The notes under the pieces are model-generated. The model saw only the letters and a program-made list of their open reading frames with translations, had not been told where the DNA came from and ran no database searches. From contig JACVRA010000095.1 in the NCBI GenBank assembly GCA_019828545.1, positions 623,305 to 687,304 of the forward strand: a stretch of DNA of 64,000 nucleotides. The letters are read 5' to 3'. Shown piece by piece: positions 44,251-56,066 of this stretch; within the stretch, counting starts at the first letter, position 1, and each line of letters begins with the position of its first letter. The DNA is from Paracamarosporium sp. OC-R06-R3. Taxonomy: Eukaryota > Ascomycota > Dothideomycetes > Pleosporales > Didymosphaeriaceae. The translations under genes and the position numbers were made by a program.

Positions 44251-47200
44251 ATGACAATCAACGACTCGGGTCATGGTGTGGGCTACGGTGCTCCCACCAT
44301 GACTGCTCCGGTCACTTCCCCTCGCGATGAGCCTATCAAGGTGCCGGAGCCATTAGCCGTCATAGGAATGGCTTGCCGTCTTCCTGGTGAAAGCGATTCT
44401 CCCCATGCTCTTTGGGAATTCCTGAAGCGTGGTGGCATCGCAAAGAACACCGCACCTCCTTCACGCTTCGGCATGAAGCATCATGACGGATCCAAGAAGC
44501 CGAAAACCATGCGTTCTCCAGGCGGTATGTTCCTGGAGAACGTGGACGTTGCCGACTTCGACGCACAATTCTTTGGAATCTCTCGGACAGACGCGATTGC
44601 TATGGATCCACAGCAGCGCCAACTCCTGGAGGTCGTATACGAGTGTCTTGAGAACTCGGGTCTCAGCTTGGACGATCTGGATGGAGCCCCGGTGGGATGC
44701 TTTGTCGGTTCCTATGCAGTGGATTATGCCGATATGCAGGCGCGTGATCCCGAAGACAGAGCGCCTTCGGTCACTATTGGTGTCGGTCGCGCAATCTTGA
44801 GCAACAGAATCAGTCATTTTCTGAACATCAAGGTACGAAAGTCTGATCTCGTGATTCAGAGAGAAGGGTTGCTGACAATGTATTCAACAGGGCCCGAGTA
44901 TGACCATTGACACTGCCTGCTCTGGGAGTCTCGTTTCACTGGACGTTGCCTGCCGCTATCTCAAAACAAGAGAGATAGACGCTGCTATTGTTGCAGGTGC
45001 AAACCTTTATCTGAGGTGCGCTAATCTGAGCTTTCCCCACATCTTACCAATTCTAATGCAAGCAGTCCTGAACACAACATGGATGGTGGCGCCATGAAAG
45101 GAGCTTCATCTCTTACTGGAAAATGCCATACGTTTGATGTGAAGGCAGACGGATACATCAAAGCCGAAGGTATCAACGCCATAGTTGTCAAGCGCTACAG
45201 TGATGCCATTCGGGATGGTGATCCGATCCGCGCTGTCATCCGGGGCATAGCGACCAACAGTGACGGCCGCACCCCTGGCATAGCCAGTCCTAGTGCTGAA
45301 GCGCAGATCTCTGCTGTACGCTCTGCATACTCACATGCCGGCATCACGGACTTGGCTGAGACTGCGTACCTCGAATGCCACGGAACCGGAACCCAGGCAG
45401 GCGATCCCACTGAAGTCAATGGAATGGCTTCCGTGTTCTCCGCTAAACGCTCTTTGGAAAGGCCTTTAATTATCGGCTCGATCAAGAGCAACATTGGTCA
45501 TTCTGAGCCCGCGGCAGGAATCTCAGGTCTGCTCAAGGCTATTCTAGCTGTCGAGAATGGCGTCATTCCCGGAAACCCGACATTTGTTGATCCAAACCCG
45601 AAGATCAATTGGAAGACTGGAAATATCAAAGCCAGCAGAGTCACGATCCCTTGGCCCAAGAATGCGCTCCGAAGAGCCAGTGTGAACTCTTTCGGTTATG
45701 GAGGATCGAATGCCCATGTTGTCTTGGAAGATGCACAACTGTGGACAAAGCCGAAGCACGTCTCTTCCTACCTTGGAGAAACAGCTTACGACGATTTCTT
45801 TGCGGATGAGCAGACCGACGTTCAGTCTAGCCAGCACGTGCTTGTTTTCTCAGCCAATGACGAGCCATCACTCAAGGAATCCTTGAGGAAGTTGAAGAAC
45901 CACCTAATAAACCCCAAAGTCAAGATCCAACTCCCAGATTTGGCGTACACACTATCCGAAAGGCGTAGCCGGCACTTTCACAGAGCCTTTGCTGTATCTA
46001 ATTCGCCCGATTTTGACGACCACACCATTGTATATGGCAAGAAGAAGCCCGAGGACGTTCGGATTGGCTTTGTCTTCACTGGCCAGGGAGCTCAATGGTC
46101 ACAGATGGGCAAGCAGCTCATTGAGACATTCCCAAAAACGAAGGTGCTGCTTCAAGAGCTAGATGCTGTCCTACAAAGCCTTGAGACGAAGCCTAAATGG
46201 TCTCTTCTCGAGGAGCTTACTCAAGTGCGAAGCCCAGCAAAACTACGAGAGCCGGAGTTCTCGCAGCCACTGGTCACTGCTCTTCAGCTATGCATTGTTT
46301 CCGTGCTTTCCGAGTGGGGCATCGTCCCTGAGGCCGTGGTTGGACACTCTTCTGGAGAGATTGCGGCGGCTTATGCCGCGGGACTGATCTCTAAAGAAGA
46401 TGCCATCAAGGCCGCTTTCTTCAGAGGAGAGGCTGCACGGAGAAACCATTCTACGAAGGAGTCGGCTCTCGGAATGATGGCGGTTGGACTTGGCGCTGAG
46501 GGTGTGTCCAAATACCTCGAGGGAACATCCGTCCAGATCGCTTGCTACAATAGTCCCAACAGCCTTACGCTTTCTGGCTTGGTCACCGAGCTCGAAGCTA
46601 TCAGGAGTCAGTTAGTCGATGACAATCATTTTGCACGACTCCTGCAAGTCGATCTTGCCTATCACTCCAGCTACATGGAGGAAATCGGCAAGGATTACAA
46701 GAGTCTGCTAGGTGCAGACTTCAATGTGCAGCCAGTGAAGGCTAGGAAGGCTACTATGTTCTCGACTGTACTAGGCTCACAGATGGACAACGCAGCTGAT
46801 AGGTCCTATTGGACCGCAAACATGGTATCTCCCGTACGATTTGATGAGGGTGCCTCGACGATGCTTCAATCCGAAAACGCGCCTAACTTCCTGGTGGAGA
46901 TCGGTCCAAGTGGGGCACTCGCCGGACCATTGAAGCAGATCCTCAAGAATCTTCCAGGCGGTGGACCAGGCATTCAGTACTGTGCAGCTCTCAGTCGAGG
47001 CCAGCAGTCTGTCAAGTCTACCTATGAGGTTGCCGGGAACCTTTTCCTCGTTGGTGGTAACGTCAAGTGGGACAAGGTTAACCACTACGACACCCAGAAT
47101 CCCTCGTTCATTATTGATCTTCCAAACTATGCTTGGAACCACTCTGAAAAGTATTGGTACGAGAGCAATGCAAGCAAGGACTGGAGATATCGCATGTTCC

Positions 47201-50200
47201 CGCATCACGATCTCCTTGGAAGCAAGCTACTCGGCGATTCCTACCACTCCCCAACCTGGCAGAAGACGCTCCTTGTCGACGATCTTCCATGGCTCAAGGA
47301 TCACAAGATGGGGCCAGAGATTGTCTTTCCAGCTGCCGGCTTTATCGCGATGGGTATCGAAGCCATGTATCAGGTTTCGACCGCACTCAGTGAACTTGAA
47401 GGCAGGAAGGCCATCGTCAGGCCCTGCTACAAGCTTCGAAACTTGACCTTCCCGAAAGCTCTTGTACTTGAGGAAGGCGAAAAGCATCGATTGATGTTGA
47501 CTATCAGCCCGCGCACTGGCTTGAAGAGCACATGGTGCGAGTACAAGGTCTTCTCACTCAAAGAGGATACTTGGAACGAACACAGCAGAGGTCTTATCAC
47601 CGTCCAGGAGGCTTCTGTGGAGAAGGGTTCCGTTGAGGAACTCGAACCATTGCAGCTAGCAGGCTCGGGCCTTGCTTGGTACAAAGCAATGGAAGACGCT
47701 GGATACGGCTTTGGCCCACTTTTCCAACGACAGTTGGAAGTCGAAGCCATCGCTGGGGAGAGGCGTACCAGAGCCACTGTGGATATGGCGGATCCTCCCT
47801 CGGCATATCCGCAATCATTCTACCCGATACACCCGGCTTGTTTGGACGGATGCTTGCAGACCTGTGCGCCATCTCTCTGGGCTGGTCGCAGGAACAGCGT
47901 CAATGCCGTCCTAGTACCCGCTATCATCGATGAGCTCACTATCGTCCAGCAAGATGGAAAAGTCGGGACAGGAATCGGTACCTCCACTGCGAGACATGTC
48001 GGCCTTGGGCGCAAAGATCTTACAAAGAACTTCATGTCGGACAGCTCCATCTACGATGTTGACAGCGGCAATCTTCTTGTGCGAATCGCAGGACTACGCT
48101 ATCACAAGCTAGATACTCGAGAGAGTCCTTATGAAGCCCACAAGTATAGCAGTGTGGTATGGAAGCCCGACTTTGAGCATCTCAGCCAGCCTGCATTGGA
48201 TAAATTCGCGGGCCAGGTTTCCAACAACAATGACGCTGGTTGGGAATCTATTCACAACCTGCTCAATCTTGCTGCGCACAAGAAGCCTCGTCTACGAGTC
48301 ATGGAGATCGTGTCTGTTCCTGATATATCGGACAGTCTCTGGTTAGACGTTGACGAGACCCACAAATCTGCTCGAGTCGCTACCAGTAACATCAAGTACG
48401 CAACATCCAACGCAGACGGTATGCTTGCTGTACAGGAGCGACATGAGGGTGCTCCAAATGCGGAGTTCGCCATTCTAGACATCAGCCAATCTCTGATACA
48501 GTCGACGCCTGATGACGAGAAATATGACTTGGTCATCGTGAGAGTCGACGCTCGCGCAACTATTCGCACAATTGTTGAGAATGCATGGGAGTTGCTAGCG
48601 CCCAAAGGTCGTCTTTTGCTGCTTCAACACGATGTTTCGGCGGGAGAGCAAGCGCTTACCAATGGACACTTTGACCGATCCGCAGTTGTCACCGAACTTG
48701 AAGCACGACAATTCACAGAGTTGTTACACCTACCATGGAATGGATCCAAGTCCATACCCCGTGCATACCTCTGTACTGCCGCTCAAGAGGAGGGAAGCCC
48801 GCGTGAGAAGACAGTCGAGATCGTCACTTTCACTAAGCCTACCAACCTCGTTAAATCCATCGTTGACAGTCTGAAAACACAACATGGCTGGAACATCGCC
48901 CTCAAGTCGACTCTTGAGACTGAAGTGGCCCCTGAAAGCCTAGTGCTGGTTATCGATGACTTGTCATCACCCACGCTCCCCCAAATCGATGGAAACCAGT
49001 GGGAATCGTTGAAGACCTTGACCACGCGTGGAAACAAAATCATTTGGGTTAGTCACGGATCTCAAATGGATGTCACCAATCCTAATGGTGCGATGATCCA
49101 CGGTCTGGCTCGCACGGTCCGTGCAGAAGATCCCAGCTTGCGCATCGTGACTCTTGATGTTGAAGACCCTTCAGGTCCATCAACTCTTGGAGCGATCGAC
49201 CGTGTCTTGAGTGTCTTGTCTGCTGAAGGAAAGAAGCCCAAGACTGGTGTCGAGAATGAATTTGCGGAGAGGCATGGCATCCTCTACGTGAGCAGGGTCC
49301 GAGCCGATGATCTCGTCAACAAAGCGGACAAGGCAGACAGATCAGGTGCAGATCTCATCAATACGAGGATCCACGACGCAGGAACGACGATTCGCCTGCA
49401 CGCTGAGCGAATTGGTACCATCGATTCTTTGACCTATAGCGAGGTGGCTCCCGAAGAGTTGCCCTTGGGAGATAACCACGTAGAGGTCGAGATTGAAGCG
49501 GCTGGTGTCAATTTCAAGGATCTTGCCATAACTATGGGCATTGTGCCCGAGAATGAGTTCCTGCTTGGTCTCGAGGGTGCAGGTACGATTCGCAGGGCAG
49601 GCTCAACAAACTACCGTGTGGGCCAACGCGTTCTCGTGTTCGAGAAGGGAACATATGCGAACCGCATCATTGCCACTACTGAGCGGGTTTACCCCATCCC
49701 AGACTCCATGACGTACGAGGAGGCATCAACACTGGCGAGTGTTTACTTGACTGCGTTGTACAGCATCTACGATCTTGCAGATACGCAGGCTGGACAGGTA
49801 TGTATAACCCAATTCTCCTCCATGTTGGATAGTAGCTCATGCTCCCTACTTTAGCGCGTACTCATCCACTCGGCAACGGGAGGCCTTGGAATCGCGTGCA
49901 TCCAGATTTGCCAGCACATAGGAGCCGAGATCTTCGCGACCGTCGGAACCGAAGAAAAGCGCAAATTCTTGATCGAGGAGTTTGGAATTGCCGCCAATCA
50001 TATCTACAATTCGCGCACGACGGCCTTCGCTGCGGAGCTCATGCGCGCAACCAACAATGAGGGTGTCGACGTAATACTTAACTCCCTCACTGGAGATCTC
50101 CTCGAGGAGTCATGGCGCTGCATCCGGGAGGGAGGAAATATGATTGAATTAGGAAAGAGGGACATGCTGGACCGAAACTATCTCCCTATGGAGATGTTCG

Positions 50201-51687
50201 GGCGCAACGTATCGTACCGCTGCTTTGACATGTCGCACAAGCAGGTCACGGATACATTGATTGCTAGGTGAGTCAAAACATGTGCCTCGGAACGCTTCAA
50301 CCGGCTGACTGTGTTCCGCAGATTGCTAAAGCAGCTTTTCGGACTCTTGGAGGCTGGGCGACTGAAGCCCATCCACCCAATCAAGACGTTTCCATTCGAG
50401 GATATACAGGCTGCGTTCCGATTGATGAGAGGCGCAAACCACCTCGGCAAGCTTGTCATATCGAACAATGGTCAGTCGTTGAATAAGATTGAGGTTCCAG
50501 TATGTTTCCCAAGCTAGACAAACGGCAGCAACTAACTGGAGATGCAGGTTCGGCCAAGCGCTCGTGCGTTCAGCCTGGCGGATGATGTCTCTTACCTTCT
50601 CGTCGGAGGCTTGAAGGGTCTTTGCGGTAGTCTTGCGGTAGAGCTCGCTCGTCTGGGGGCACGAAACCTTGTTGTCATGGCTCGCAGTGGAAGCGACGAC
50701 GCAGTATCGCAGCGCACGCTCCGTGACATCCGTGCTGAAGGAGCTGAATGCCAGATCATCAAAGGCGATGTGGCGGTGCTTGACGATGTTCGTCGCGCAT
50801 TCGCAGAAGCACACCGACCTATCGCCGGTATTATCCAAGGCGCCATGGTCCTTAGAGATAAGGTCTTCACCGCCATGACCATCGAAGATTACTACGGAGC
50901 TGTTCGTTGCAAGCTTGACGGTACCTGGAACCTGCATCAAGTTTCACAAGAGCAGTCAAGGCCGTTGGACTTCTTCACTTTGCTTTCTAGTATTTCCGGT
51001 GTTGTTGGTCAGAAAGGACAAGCCAACTACGCAGCCGCCAACGTTTTCTTGGACGCGTTCGCGACTTGGAGACGCAAGCAAGGCCTTGTGGCCAATTCCG
51101 TCGACCTTGGGGCTATAGAGGACGTTGGTTATATGAGCAGAAACTCCGACCTCCTCGTCGCTCTTGATAAGTCAGCTTGGACACCTATCAACGAGCCTTT
51201 ATTCTTGAGCATTTGCCGTATGTCGCTAATTCAACAGATGACGCCCGTGAACGAGGCGACTGGTTCGCAGCTCATCACTAGCCTTGCGGTTCCTCAGGCT
51301 GATGATTCGAAGCTGCTGGTCGATGCTCGCTTCGGCGGCCTTTGCTCGGGAAGCAAGACCAGCGCAGGCTCAAGTGAAGGGAAAGACGGTGCAAGGGAGA
51401 TCAATGCATTCTTTACGCTGCTCAAGAGCAAGGCAGATGTACCGGCGCTGGTAGAAGCAGCCATGGCCGCCGTCAACAAACGCTTCATGGTCATGCTGAG
51501 ACTAAGCGAACCGATGGAGCCGGGTAAGCCCCTGAGCGTATATGGAATGGACTCTTTGGCGTCCGTGGAGTTCAGAAACTGGGCAAGGGAGGAGCTCAAT
51601 GCGGAGCTTACAACTCTGGAGATTTCGAACGCGTCGAGTTTGATTGCGTTGACACAGAAGATAGTGTCTAAGGTTCAGGTGGCATAG
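44251..51687 (+). CDS. Highly reducing type I polyketide synthase, KS-AT-DH-(psi MT)-ER-KR-ACP
   Basis: Iterative multidomain synthase, 2389 residues; exons 44251-44832, 44891-45015, 45066-49797, 49855-50267, 50322-50499 and 50548-51687. KS (about 34-455) has DTACSGS (Cys204), [12 protein letters not shown] and [11 protein letters not shown] has GHSSGE (Ser664), malonyl type. DH has [14 protein letters not shown] (His982) and CLDGCLQ (Asp1163). The MT region (about 1250-1480) starts [11 protein letters not shown] but lacks the SAM-binding GxGTG loop. ER (about 1678-2008) has [10 protein letters not shown] has the catalytic TLLSSISG and NYAAAN stretches, but its Rossmann loop reads [13 protein letters not shown] has YGMDSLAS (Ser2346). 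No thioesterase. It should make a reduced, unmethylated chain released by a separate hydrolase. The start is the Met of MTINDSGHG; 44194 is an in-frame alternative. Confidence 0.95.
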
Positions 51688-53031
51688 CTTTCTTTGCGTC
51701 CGATCTTTAGCTGACATAGATCTCACGGTGCAAATATATATCTTATTGAAAGCCTTTTCGTGTCGCATCTGACTGTATAAACCAAAAGCCTGGTCATGGC
51801 TCCGTTGTATCCAGAAGGTGTCTGACTGGCTGTTTCCGCTGAAAGAAAGCGGCCGGAGGTGCATGTTATGATATACTGAGGCGATGGTGTTTTGGCATGC
51901 GAGACGAACAAATGCGACTCAGTCACTCCATTCGACCGCACTTGAAGTGTGGTGGTAACCATCGCGGCTGACTGAAGCATTCCAGTTGGCCGTAAGCATA
52001 GGGATATCCTCATCGACAGGGCCACGCCAAAGGATCTCAGCACGACTCCAGGACGGTTCCCAACGGTACTTTGAGAACATATTGGAATAGGTCGTAGGCT
52101 CAAGCGAAAGTTCGGCTCAGAGTAGGTGTTCGTAGTGTTTAGCGCAGTGACGCAAAATTCTCCTACGAGTTAGTGGACCCACAACTCGCCCTAGTTCTGT
52201 CCAGATGTTTCCACCAAATCCCGTTTCCAAAAATAATTGCAAAGCGTAATCTATGTTGCAAGCCAACAACTATTCACTAGTCAAGTATTCGGTCATCGTT
52301 CATTCCTAATGAAAGTGCGCGTGCAACAGCAACAGCAACAACCAGGCAGTATAGAAAACCTTCAACACCAGTAAAAATAGACAGTGAGAAGTACGAAAAC
52401 CTACCACAACAGAAATTTGTTATTGGGTGGAGATTATTCAGCTAGACTGCCGCTGCTCCGAACACAAAGTGCGTATCTCGTAACGAACGATGGCTACTTT
52501 CAGCGACCGTATGCCTCCGGTGGCTGCGTCGGGCTTATGTATTGGACGGGGAGCATGGCGGAAAAGCGACAGACGACGGACTTGGCACGTCCTCGCCCCC
52601 ACTTGTCCTCAGCACCAAATGCTTATTTGTTGCCTGGATCCTTGGCATCACGTCCTTGTAAGGCGAAGCCAAGAAAGTACTTCGGAAATTAGCGAGCAGA
52701 CTGCGTACTTGCCCGTGGTGTTTCCATACTCGGTACCTACGGACTTGAGCTTCGGCGGAACAGCCCCCATCGATTCACCAGGCCGCAAGCACAGAACCAG
52801 CTCCTATCGACCGTAAGCGTATAGAAACATGTTGATTATAAGACGTACTATATGTGCCCTTGGTAGAACCCTCCCTAACGAGCCGGTTTCTCCTGTACAC
52901 TCTTTTTCCTCACGGCTTTGTCGTGGTCCACTCTTTTGCCCGGATTCCTGGCTTCCGCTCTTTACTGCAGTAACTGTATCTCTTCGCTTTTTGTATTTCT
53001 TGTCATTTGAACACAAACGTATACTTGCACA
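51688..53031. other. Intergenic, 1.3 kb, right edge of polyketide cluster
   Basis: No gene recognised. A short (CAACAG)n-like microsatellite lies at about 52322-52342. The region contains the PKS 3' end and the promoter of the aerolysin-like gene. Confidence 0.4.
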
Positions 53032-55189
53032 ATGAAGTTTTCCCAGAGGCTGACGGTTTCGGCCATTGCGGCCATCGCAGCCTTTTTCGGGCGTACGCAA
53101 GCCGCTAGCGATTGCGACAGTGGACCTTGGAAGGTACACGCCGTTGGATATGACACTGGTGGTCCATGGTGTGCCACCAAGTGGAAGGAAGGTGCTGCCA
53201 TCAACGGTGTACAGGCTTGGTACAATGGCGACAGCATCAACGGTATTGAATTCCAATATACGAATGGAGCCGCACCCGAAAGGTTTGGTGCGATGCATGG
53301 AGACAAGCAGCCCTGGCTCCAATGGGACACGACAACAGAAACGGTTGAGTCCATAACCGTCTGGCCTAATGGCAAATCTGATGTCAGGCGAGTTGGTGCG
53401 ATTGAAATCAAGATCAGCGGTAGAGACCCATGGAGGGCTGGTACCCCCGCACCTAAAACCCAGGGCTACGACAGTCCTGTTGTCAACGGCGCTGGCATCA
53501 TCATGGGTGCCTATGGAAACCAAGGAGGCAGTATTGACATGATCGGTTTCTTGATGATGGACTCTGGCATCAAGAACCGGGACGTCAAGGACTTTAGCCC
53601 CAACGCTGACAGCCTTAATGCTAATAACGAAGAGCTCAAGAATGCGAGGCCTGAAGCCATCGACTCGTTTTCGCAGGAGAACTGGACAGGTGAAAAGATG
53701 GATTACAGCGTCGATAGGGAAATCCGCAAGTTGAAGAGCTGGTCCACTACAAGGAGCTCTTCTAAGACGTTTGGTGGCTCCATCGGTACCAGCATAGATT
53801 TTGGACTACCGGCGATAGGCTTAGGTGGAAGTGTCTCCACCGAGTTTCACTGGGAGACCACCAACTCGATCGAGACCTCGGAGTCGGGTGAGAAGGAGGT
53901 TAGTAATACCTTAGTCTCTATGAGGTGCAGCTGAGTGACTCATGCATTACAGGAAATTCTGCATTTCCAGGTGAGCGGCAAGATTCCCAAAGGCGAGGCC
54001 ATCTATTGCGAGTCGCTGGCTTTCAGTGGTAAATATGACTTGGAATACGGCAGCACGGTCAGTTCAATCCAACTCGTACTCGACATCAATAGATTCCTAA
54101 TGTCTTTTAGATTGATCTTGAGCTTCAGAGTGGTCAGCGGTGGACTTACCATGAAGTTGGAACCGTCAAGGGTGTTGCATGGTCTAAGAACGAGAACAAG
54201 TGCATCAGCTACCAAGAGGGAGAATCTGGGCCTGAAGTATTGGAGAAGAAGCTCGCAGAGTGGAAGCAGAACCCAGAGAAGGAAGAGGAAGAAAGAGTTG
54301 AGCGTGAACAGAGGGCCGAAGAGGGTTCGAATGACGATGAACCCACTACAACCACCGAGGAGTCCTCCTCTGCCACCGACAGTGCTACACCGACCAAAAC
54401 AGATGGCCCTGAGCCAACCACGACCGACGAACCTGAGCCCGTAGACAATGAAGAGGAGGACGAGCCCACAGAAGAGGATGAAGAGCCCACAGAAGAGGAT
54501 GAAGAGCCCACAGAAGAGGACGAAGAGCCCACAGAAGAGGACGAAGAGCCCACAGAAGAGGACGAAGAGCTTACAGATGAAGATGAAGAGCCTATAGATG
54601 AAGATGAAGAGCCTATAGATGAAGATGAAGAGCCTATAGATGAAGATGAAGAGCCTACAGACGACGATGAAGAGCTGACAGAGGATGATGAAGAGCTGAC
54701 AGAGGATGATGAAGAGCTAACAGAGGATGATGAAGAGCTGACAGACGAGGACAATGAAGAGCTGGCAGACGAGGACGATGAAGAGCTGGCAGACGAGGAC
54801 GATGAAGAGCTGGCAGACGAGGACGAAGAGCCTACGGAAGATGAAGAACCCACGGAAGATGAAGANNNNNNNNNNNNNNNNNNNNNNNNNNNNNNNNNNN
54901 NNNNNNNNNNNNNNNNNNNNNNNNNNNNNNNNNNGATGAAGAACCCACGGAAGATGAAGAACCCACAGAGGATGAAGAGCCCACAGAGGACATTGAGCCT
55001 ATACCCTCAGACGAGGCCACGGCTACAGAGAAGGCTATCTCAACCACTTCCAAAGCCAGCCATATCCCCAGTTCTTCTTCTCGCGCTCACCCCAGCTCTA
55101 AAAGTAGAGTGGGGAACGACCGCCGTGCCCAGATCACTCCTGCTCCAGAAGTAGTAAAGGGCAAGCGTAGCCTACCGTTTACTGCGTAA
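53032..55189 (+). CDS. Secreted jacalin-like / aerolysin-type pore-forming-like protein with acidic repeat tail
   Basis: Exons 53032-53898, 53953-54057 and 54111-55189. A signal peptide (MKFSQRLTVSAIAAIAAFFG) is followed by a lectin-like beta-prism domain (about 30-170) with GGPWCATKWKEGAAINGVQA. After a linker, residues about 225-335 alternate Ser/Thr with hydrophobic and Gly residues (SWSTTRSSSKTFGG, then STEFHWETTNSIET). This is the pattern of the amphipathic insertion hairpin and flanking strands of the aerolysin/ETX-MTX2 superfamily, as in natterin-type proteins. The C-terminal third is acidic, with Glu/Asp-rich repeats. A 69-N gap (54866-54934) interrupts the repeats, and the frames on its two sides do not match at that length, so the tail is not fully known. 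Exon 3 may instead splice at 55186 (GTAAGT). Pore formation is inferred from fold pattern only. Confidence 0.72.
54450..54990 (+). repeat. Acidic coding tandem repeats (21-, 24- and 18-nt units)
   Basis: Successive blocks: EPTEEDE-type heptads (21 nt), then EPIDEDE and ELTEDDE variants, then EELADEDD octads (24 nt), then EEPTED hexads (18 nt) on both sides of the N gap. Repeat units stay in frame up to the gap, so the array evolves under coding constraint. Confidence 0.85.
54866..54934. other. Assembly gap, 69 N
   Basis: Run of N inside the acidic repeat array, probably a collapsed or unresolved repeat. The codon phase before and after the gap disagrees for a length of 69, so the stated size is probably wrong. 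Confidence 0.95.
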
Positions 55190-56066
55190 GTACATCGGTT
55201 ATATCAGTTACAAGAAGCTCTTGTTGGAAGGGAGCAACGACCCAATAGTTATCTGAAGCCCAGGTATCTTTGACACCCATTTTACATAAGCTCTGCCACT
55301 TCGCCTATTTTCACACTCTTATCTACGAATGTGGCTATTTTCAACTCATTTACACCTAAGTCTATAAGCGAGTCATTTCATGCTCTGTAGCACACTTAAT
55401 GGACATCTTATACACACTTGCCAAATACATTTACCAACGTATTTCACTACAAAACTCTAACAATAGTCTAAATATATATGAACAAAAGCCTTCCTGAGCC
55501 ATGTAGGTTTTCATAATACTCGAATGCTCAACTCAGGACGAGAATCACTACGGTAGCTCCGTATTCGATGCCTTGCCGATGCAATTTTGACCTATAACCA
55601 ATGAAATTGTAATTCAACGTATGAACCCGTCGCTCCTTTCAGATACCATCGTATCACACTACGGCATATCTTATTGCCCACGCCGGGTGGTCTCCCCTTC
55701 ACCTAGTTCAGTATTTAATTTAGGTGTCAATTTGACCCAAATGTAGTGGCGTAGGCCTGGATACAAAAAGTAGCAATAGAAAGTTATTACCCAGAGAATC
55801 GGCATTCAAGTACTCAGGCCAGCGCCGGACGAGCAGATGTCGCATCATCATCAATGAGTATAAAAGGTCGCCGAATCCTTTACCTACGTGGGTCGCGCTG
55901 CTCTAAGACGACATTCCGACCGAGAAGGGCAAACAAAGTACCGGCAATTGTGAATTTGCTCGTTCCTTATTTCTCACAAAGCGTTGTTTAAGTATTCCAA
56001 GGCTAATTCTACGTGGGGCATCCGCTCACTGGCTGTAAGATATGGTGCCCATACAAGACGGCATCC
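55190..56066. other. Intergenic, 0.9 kb, no gene recognised
   Basis: AT-rich at 55250-55500, with stop codons in all frames. Nothing recognised. Confidence 0.4.

Noticed and set aside
54209..54853. Minus-strand frame encoding a long Ser/Val repeat
   Set aside because: It is the exact complement of the acidic repeat of the secreted protein, whose plus-strand frame joins to conserved upstream exons.
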